A DNA stretch of 38,820 bases from Bradymonadales bacterium (lineage in GTDB: Bacteria; Myxococcota_A; Bradymonadia; JAFGEP01): the NCBI GenBank assembly GCA_016931535.1, contig JAFGEP010000104.1, positions 1 to 38,820 of the forward strand, in the 5' to 3' direction. The translations under genes were made by a program, and so were the position numbers. Of the stretch, positions 34,672 through 38,820 are shown one piece after another (within the stretch, counting starts at the first letter, position 1; each line of letters begins with the position of its first letter). The notes beneath the pieces are model-generated. The model saw only the letters and a list, made by a program, of their open reading frames with translations, searched no databases and was not told the DNA's origin.

Positions 34672-35186
34672 GCATTGGTCTGGAGGCACTTGCTCGGGTC
34701 GTTGCACCTTCGGTGCTCGTCGAAGCCATCGAGACCTCTCGCAAGCTCGCTCGGCTGGGTATTCCGCATCTGCTGATCGGTGGTCTGGCCGTGGGGCTTC
34801 ACGGACATCCCAGGGCAACCCGGGATGTGGATTTTCTGGTGGGTGACGAGGCATTCGCCGGGACGTTCCCCATCATAGTGTATCGGGACGAGTTGGTGGA
34901 GATCGTGCGCAATGGTGTGATCGACTTGATGGGAGTGCCGCCCCATCACGATGAGCTTCGCGATCTGCTCGTCGTTCCGGAAAGCGGTGAGATCCCGGTG
35001 ATTCCGGTTCATGCCCTCATCCTCTTGAAGTTGCTGGCAGGGCGACCACAGGACCTCGCCGACGTGCGTGCCTTGATCGATGCAGGCACGCCTGTGGCCG
35101 ATGTCCGTCGATACCTTGGCGAGCATGCACCGCGACTCGTGTCCAGGTTCGCCAGGCTCGTCGGGATGTCTGGGTCAAACCGGTGA
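34668..35186 (+). CDS. Minimal nucleotidyltransferase-fold protein (putative toxin)
   Basis: This 172-residue protein has the nucleotidyltransferase signature LLIGGLAVGLHGHPRATRDVDFLVG: the Gly-Gly pair (38-39) and the metal-binding Asp53-x-Asp55. A third acidic residue may lie in VIDLMG. The C-terminal stretch LILLKLLAGRPQDLADVRALIDAG is shared by AbiEii-, MNT- and DUF6036-type members of this superfamily. Enzymes of this fold transfer nucleotides to proteins, tRNAs or small molecules; in AbiE and MenAT systems the nucleotidyltransferase is the toxin. Overlap with the HTH gene implies coupled translation. Substrate unknown; a housekeeping or antibiotic-modifying role cannot be excluded. Confidence 0.85.
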   Translation: MSIGLEALARVVAPSVLVEAIETSRKLARLGIPHLLIGGLAVGLHGHPRATRDVDFLVGDEAFAGTFPIIVYRDELVEIVRNGVIDLMGVPPHHDELRDLLVVPESGEIPVIPVHALILLKLLAGRPQDLADVRALIDAGTPVADVRRYLGEHAPRLVSRFARLVGMSGSNR

Positions 35187-35246
35187 TCCAGCAGAGGGGG
35201 AAAGCTAACCGCCCATCATAAATCACCTGAGGGGGCCGGCGCGCAC

Positions 35247-35259
35247 CCGCCGGAGGGGG
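35247..35259. repeat. CCGCCGGAGGGGG repeat, right of the HTH/nucleotidyltransferase module
   Basis: This 13-base sequence is identical to the core of the 33728-33783 repeats. Both flank the truncated ATPase and the two-gene module, so it may mark the edge of an exchanged segment or simply be a common intergenic element. Confidence 0.5.
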
Positions 35260-35285
35260 CGATCCCAGCCTCCGTCACCACCCTC

Positions 35286-35314
35286 TTGGAACCGTCAGCC
35301 GGCTCTCGTATTGT
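35286..35314 (+). promoter_or_regulatory. Candidate promoter of the transketolase/RuBisCO-like operon
   Basis: TTGGAA (35286-35291), 17 bases, TATTGT (35309-35314). It supports translation from the ATG at 35380 rather than from the in-frame start at 35311, giving a ~60-base leader. Confidence 0.5.
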
Positions 35315-35379
35315 ACCGATCGGCGAGCCACCGACAGCTCGAAAGACGGGCAGATTTGCAGCAATTCACGGGGCCCCAC

Positions 35380-36312
35380 ATGGATCAGACAGAGCAGAAC
35401 CACGGCTGGCAGGCAGAGGTGCGGCGGGTGGCCTCCGGTATCCGCAGGCGGGTTTTGGCCACAACCATCCGAAACAACGGCGGGTATCTCAGCCAGGCTT
35501 GCTCCTCGGCGGAGATCCTGGCCACCCTCTTTACCCGGGTGATGCACCTGGGGCCCAGCCTGGGTCCCCTGGTGCCGCGGCCTTTCGCCGGCGTGCCTGG
35601 ACCGAACAACCCCGATGCCTTCACCGGCGCCGGATACAACGGCCCCAAGGCGCCCGACCTCGACCGGTTCATCTTCTCCCCGGTACACTACGCCCTGGCC
35701 CTGTACGCGACCCTGATCGAGACGGGCCGACTGGCCCCCGAGGCGCTCGACCAGTTCAACCAGGACGGCAGCACCATGGAGCTGATCGGCGCCGAGCACT
35801 CCCCCGGCCACGAGGTGACCGCCGGATCGCTGGGTCAAGCCATCAGCCAGGCGGGAGGGATCGCCCTGGCCCGCAAGCTGCGTGGCGACACGGGGAAGGT
35901 ATGGGTGTTCATGTCCGATGGCGAGTTCCAGGAGGGCCAGACCTGGGAGGCTTTTTCCGCCATGGCGTTCTTCAAGCTATCCAACCTGGGCGTGTTGGTG
36001 GACGTGAACGGCCAACAGTGCGATGGCCCGATGGAGCAGGTGATGCGGATCGATCCGGTGGGGGAGCGGCTTGTGGCTTTCGGAGCCGAGGTGGCGGTGG
36101 TGAACGGACACGACCTGGACAGCCTGGCAGCCGCCGCCATGGCATCTCATGAAGGAAGGCCCCTGGTGGTCCTGGCCCAGACCGACCCGTGCCATGGCCT
36201 GGACATCCTGCGGAACAGGCTGCCCAACGTCCACTACGTCCGCTTCCGGTCCACCGAGGAGCAGCAAGCCTACCAGGCGGAGCTGGACCGGATGGAGGGG
36301 AGGGATTCCTGA
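35380..36312 (+). CDS. Transketolase, N-terminal (thiamine-diphosphate) subunit
   Basis: The 310-residue protein equals the TPP-binding half of transketolase. The diphosphate/metal motif is MSDGEFQEGQTWEA, then LSNLGVLVDVNGQQ; GSLGQAISQAGGIALARKL and SPVHYALALYATL match substrate- and cofactor-binding segments. The usual SGHPGG-type sequence near the N-terminus is replaced by RNNGGYLSQACSSAEILA, so it belongs to a specialised branch. It forms an active enzyme with the C-terminal subunit encoded next (TGATG overlap). It transfers a two-carbon ketol unit between sugar phosphates; the specific substrate is unknown. The ribosome-binding site is weak. Confidence 0.92.
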   Translation: MDQTEQNHGWQAEVRRVASGIRRRVLATTIRNNGGYLSQACSSAEILATLFTRVMHLGPSLGPLVPRPFAGVPGPNNPDAFTGAGYNGPKAPDLDRFIFSPVHYALALYATLIETGRLAPEALDQFNQDGSTMELIGAEHSPGHEVTAGSLGQAISQAGGIALARKLRGDTGKVWVFMSDGEFQEGQTWEAFSAMAFFKLSNLGVLVDVNGQQCDGPMEQVMRIDPVGERLVAFGAEVAVVNGHDLDSLAAAAMASHEGRPLVVLAQTDPCHGLDILRNRLPNVHYVRFRSTEEQQAYQAELDRMEGRDS

Positions 36313-37319
36313 TGGAGCTGGTATCACGCCCTCATGCCACCAACCTGGTAGCCTGGGCCAAGGACAAGCCGGAGGTCCTGGTCCTGTCGGCCGATCTCAC
36401 CAACTCCTGCGAGGCGGGCGACTTTTTGGCGGCCTATCCCGACCGCTTCTTCTCTTTGGGCATGGCCGAGCAGAACATGATGGGCTTCGCGGCCGGCCTG
36501 GCCAGAGAGGGTTTTCGCCCCTACGTCCACACCTTCGCCGTCTTCATCTGCCGCCGCCCCTTCGACCAGGTGGCCATGTCCATCGCCTACCCCAACCTGC
36601 CGGTCAGGCTGCTGGGATTCCTGCCGGGCATCACCACCCCAGGGGGGGTGACCCACCAGGCCATCGACGACATCGCCCTGATGCGGGTCATACCCAACAT
36701 GACGGTGCTGGAGTGTGGAGACGCCACCGAGGTCGAGTCGGTGCTCACCGTGGCCCACGCCATCGACGGGCCGGTCTATATCCGGATGCTCAGGGGGTTG
36801 GTGCCTCGTCTCTTCGATCGTACCGAGCCGATGGCGTTGGGGCAAGCCCGGGTGCTGTCTTGCGGACGCGATATCGCCTTGCTCAGCTCCGGCATCTGCA
36901 CCGAGGAGGCGATGCGGGTCTGTGCAGCGCTGAAGAACCAAGGGGTTGGCATCTTCCACCTGCATCTCTCCACCCTCAAGCCGTTTGGCGATCCGACCGT
37001 TGTAGAGGCGTTGCAATCGGTAGAGAAAGGGGTCGTCACCTACGAGAACCACAGCATCATCGGGGGACTGGGCTCCGCCACAGCCGAATGCATGGCCGAG
37101 CTGGGGGTGGCGACGCCGCTGGTACGGCTGGGGCTGAAGGACACCTATGCCCACGGTGCCAGCCGCTCCTACCTGATGAAGGAGTATCGGCTCGACGCAA
37201 CGGCGCTGCTTCAGACCATCGAAGGTCTACTGGAGGTCTCCTTCGGCATCACGGAAGAGGCGCTGCAGCAGGTCCCGATCGATGTTCAAGCCGGCTCTCA
37301 CAAGCCGGAGGCGCTATGA
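36312..37319 (+). CDS. Transketolase, C-terminal (pyrimidine-binding) subunit
   Basis: This 335-residue protein corresponds to the middle and C-terminal transketolase domains. The pyrimidine-binding Glu is in FSLGMAEQNMMGFAAGLAREG. The region RPFDQVAMSIAYPNLPVRLLG, followed by GGVTHQAIDDIALMRVIPNM, is typical, and the C-terminal Rossmann-like domain has VVTYENHSIIGGLGSATAE. Its ATG overlaps the stop of the N-terminal subunit by one base, with GGAGGGGAGGG upstream, ensuring balanced synthesis. The RuBisCO-like gene starts one base after its stop. Split transketolases of this kind occur in dedicated sugar pathways, for example D-apulose-4-phosphate transketolase. Confidence 0.94.
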   Translation: MELVSRPHATNLVAWAKDKPEVLVLSADLTNSCEAGDFLAAYPDRFFSLGMAEQNMMGFAAGLAREGFRPYVHTFAVFICRRPFDQVAMSIAYPNLPVRLLGFLPGITTPGGVTHQAIDDIALMRVIPNMTVLECGDATEVESVLTVAHAIDGPVYIRMLRGLVPRLFDRTEPMALGQARVLSCGRDIALLSSGICTEEAMRVCAALKNQGVGIFHLHLSTLKPFGDPTVVEALQSVEKGVVTYENHSIIGGLGSATAECMAELGVATPLVRLGLKDTYAHGASRSYLMKEYRLDATALLQTIEGLLEVSFGITEEALQQVPIDVQAGSHKPEAL

Positions 37320-37320
37320 C

Positions 37321-38625
37321 ATGGAGAACCGGCCCTCTTTGACCCCCTCCGGCGAGTACTTCCTGGCGACCTATCGCCTCGGCTCCCCCGATCCCACCAA
37401 TCCCATCTCCGAGGCGGAGGCGCTGGCGGTGGCCGGTGAGATCTGCGTGGAGCAGACCGTCGAGTACCCGAGGGATCTCATCACCAGTCGGCAGATCCTC
37501 GACGAGATCATCGGACAGGTCGTCGAGCTGTCCCCGTGGCCCACCGAGGTCATCCCCAAGGAAGACCAAAGGGAGGATCCGGCGAGGAGGATCCTGGCGT
37601 CGGGCACAGAGGTGGGCCTGCAGGATGTCGGACCGAACCTCGCTTCCGGCAGGAAGAGGGAAGGCCCGGGGGCAGCCGCCTGGCGGGTGGTCATCCGCTA
37701 CGCCGCAGAGACTGCAGGTCGTGATCTGGTGCAGCTGCTCAACGTCCTGTTCGGCAACACCAGCCTCAAGCCTTGTATCCGGCTGGACCGGATCGAGATC
37801 TCGCCGGAGTTGCTGAATACCTTTGCCGGTCCGCGATTTGGATGTGGCGGGTTGCGGCGGCTATCGGGCATTGCTCGGCGGCCGCTGCTCTGTACGGCGG
37901 TCAAGCCGATGGGGCTGTCGCCGACCGAGCTGGCCGACCTCGCCTACCGGCTGGCACTTGGCGGGATCGACCTGATCAAGGACGACCACGGCCTGGCCGA
38001 TCAGCCGTTCTCCCCGTTCAAGGAGCGGCTTTGGCGGTGTGCCCAGGCCGTGGAACGGGCCAACCGGGAGACCGGCCACCGCTGTCTCTATCTCCCCAGC
38101 ATCAGCGGCCCGGCCGACCAGGTGTCGCTCCGGGCGGCAGAAGCGCGCAGCTCGGGAGCCGGCGGTCTGCTACTGGCGCCGGGTCTGGTGGGGTTCGACA
38201 CCCTGCGGGCCATCGCTGCAGACGATCGGATCGGCCTGCCGATCCTGAGCCACCCTGCCTTGCTCGGCAGCTACGTGGTGGAGCCGGAGCACGGCATCTC
38301 TCCCTTCGCCCTGTTCGGACAGCTGATGCGGCTGGCGGGTGCCGACGGCTGCATCTTTCCCCACCCAGGGGGACGTTTCTCCTTCACCTTGGAGCAGTGC
38401 CGCCAGATTGCGGAAGGTTGCCGCTGCAAGATGGGATCGATCGAGCCCATCTTCCCGGTACCCGCCGGGGGAATGAACCTCGATCGAGTGGGCGAGATGT
38501 GCGACTTTTACGGCAAGGAGGTGATCCTGTTGATCGGGGGAGACCTCCACCGAAGAGGGCCGGACCTCGTGCAGAGTTGCAGGAAGTTCGTCGAGTTGGT
38601 GGAAGACTGGACAGCTGAGAGCTGA
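37321..38625 (+). CDS. RuBisCO-like protein (form IV)
   Basis: This is a 434-residue RuBisCO-superfamily protein. The catalytic-barrel motifs are altered: CTAVKPMGLSP (Lys195, equivalent to K175 of spinach) and GGIDLIKDDHGL (Lys220, Asp221, Asp222, but His223 where carboxylases have Glu204). The loop-6 GKLEG motif is replaced by FPHPGGRFSFT, and the phosphate-site region reads FPVPAGGMNLDRVGEM. It is thus not a CO2-fixing RuBisCO but probably acts on another ketose-phosphate-type substrate by enolisation or decarboxylation. Residues ~72-118 form an insertion in the N-terminal domain. The ATG at 37321 has GGAGG nine bases upstream. It is the third gene of the operon after the transketolase pair. 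Confidence 0.93.
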   Translation: MENRPSLTPSGEYFLATYRLGSPDPTNPISEAEALAVAGEICVEQTVEYPRDLITSRQILDEIIGQVVELSPWPTEVIPKEDQREDPARRILASGTEVGLQDVGPNLASGRKREGPGAAAWRVVIRYAAETAGRDLVQLLNVLFGNTSLKPCIRLDRIEISPELLNTFAGPRFGCGGLRRLSGIARRPLLCTAVKPMGLSPTELADLAYRLALGGIDLIKDDHGLADQPFSPFKERLWRCAQAVERANRETGHRCLYLPSISGPADQVSLRAAEARSSGAGGLLLAPGLVGFDTLRAIAADDRIGLPILSHPALLGSYVVEPEHGISPFALFGQLMRLAGADGCIFPHPGGRFSFTLEQCRQIAEGCRCKMGSIEPIFPVPAGGMNLDRVGEMCDFYGKEVILLIGGDLHRRGPDLVQSCRKFVELVEDWTAES

Positions 38626-38651
38626 CAGCGGACAGCGGACAGCGGACAGCT
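38624..38651. repeat. 7-bp tandem repeat at the RuBisCO-like stop codon
   Basis: Four copies of GACAGCG (the last ends in T) begin inside the TGA stop of the RuBisCO-like gene. It may be a slippage-prone microsatellite; it does not alter the coding sequence beyond the stop. Confidence 0.8.
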
Positions 38652-38707
38652 GGTAGCGAAGCCTGGACTTTCGCCGAATCCGTAGAGTGGACGCCGGGAC
38701 CCGCCGA

Positions 38708-38729
38708 GCGGTTGCCGCTGGGCAACCGC
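38708..38729. terminator. Hairpin downstream of the RuBisCO-like gene
   Basis: GCGGTTGCC-GCTG-GGCAACCGC forms a nine-base-pair stem with a four-base loop, about 80 bases after the stop. There is no T-tract, so it is a structural or weak terminator candidate only. The rest of 38652-38820 holds no gene. Confidence 0.4.
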
Positions 38730-38750
38730 CGGTGGGTGGCGAAGTCTCGG

Positions 38751-38777
38751 AGGTGAGGCGAAATGCCCAGGCGACGC
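38751..38777. repeat. Direct repeat, right copy (27 bp)
   Basis: Identical to bases 1-27, in the same orientation. It is preceded here by unique sequence, then followed by a CTCCGCCTCGGGGGAGGA stretch resembling that at 195-212. It belongs to the dispersed intergenic repeat population. Confidence 0.8.
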
Positions 38778-38820
38778 GGTTACGACCCCTGGCTCCGCCT
38801 CGGGGGAGGATCGCCCGGCC

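Noticed and set aside
37321..38625. True CO2-fixing RuBisCO large subunit
   Set aside because: The Glu204 equivalent is His and the loop-6 Lys motif is missing; no phosphoribulokinase or small subunit is nearby.

Overview
The window reads as a chromosomal segment from a high-GC, Gram-negative bacterium. Supporting this are TolQ/ExbB and ExbD partners, an outer-membrane-type protein, several lipoproteins, a SPOR-domain protein and envelope genes. The Asp/Pro/Ala-rich linker in the large lipoprotein, the ZU5/PKD-type surface architecture and the many small intergenic GC-rich repeats suggest a Myxococcota/Bradymonadota-like (former deltaproteobacterial) lineage. That placement is an inference, because no rRNA or tRNA gene is present.

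Left part (1-7.9 kb): a GC-rich repeat cluster; a cold-shock-domain protein with a long unknown N-terminal region; a minus-strand operon ftsB - small membrane protein - exbB - exbD; a membrane GAF-GAF-GGDEF diguanylate cyclase; a PIN-PhoH ATPase that starts with TTG; and a probable lipoprotein.

Centre (7.9-16.8 kb): a classic translation/transcription operon on the minus strand, rimP - nusA - ylxR/ylxQ fusion - infB - ylxP - rbfA - nrnA-like DHH phosphoesterase - truB, with a good sigma70-type promoter ahead of rimP. Next (16.8-22.4 kb) is a minus-strand set: signal peptidase I carrying an inserted pseudopilin-like domain, an AI-2E family permease, a PP2C phosphatase fused to a cyclic-nucleotide-binding domain, a LamG-like lipoprotein and a nitrilase-family amidase. 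Then come a SPOR protein (+) and a minus-strand cluster of an outer-membrane-type protein, a secreted protein, NAD kinase and an aspartate-rich-repeat lipoprotein.

Right part (27-33.7 kb): a fatty-acid beta-oxidation pair (fadN-like, fadA-like). An 18-bp inverted repeat just upstream closely matches the Bacillus FadR operator, and a tandem GC-rich repeat array follows the pair. After these are a PDZ-domain exported protein and a large multidomain surface lipoprotein with a strong promoter.

Accessory end (33.7-38.8 kb): strong hairpins and 21-bp repeats, then the truncated remnant of an archaeal-type ATPase. Next is a two-gene module of an extended HigA-like HTH protein overlapping a minimal nucleotidyltransferase, with its own promoter and a palindrome in the promoter spacer; this looks like an unusual toxin-antitoxin arrangement. 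Finally, a compact operon encodes a two-subunit transketolase and a RuBisCO-like (form IV) protein, probably a sugar-phosphate pathway of unassigned substrate. The first and last bases of the window share a 27-bp direct repeat belonging to the same intergenic repeat population.
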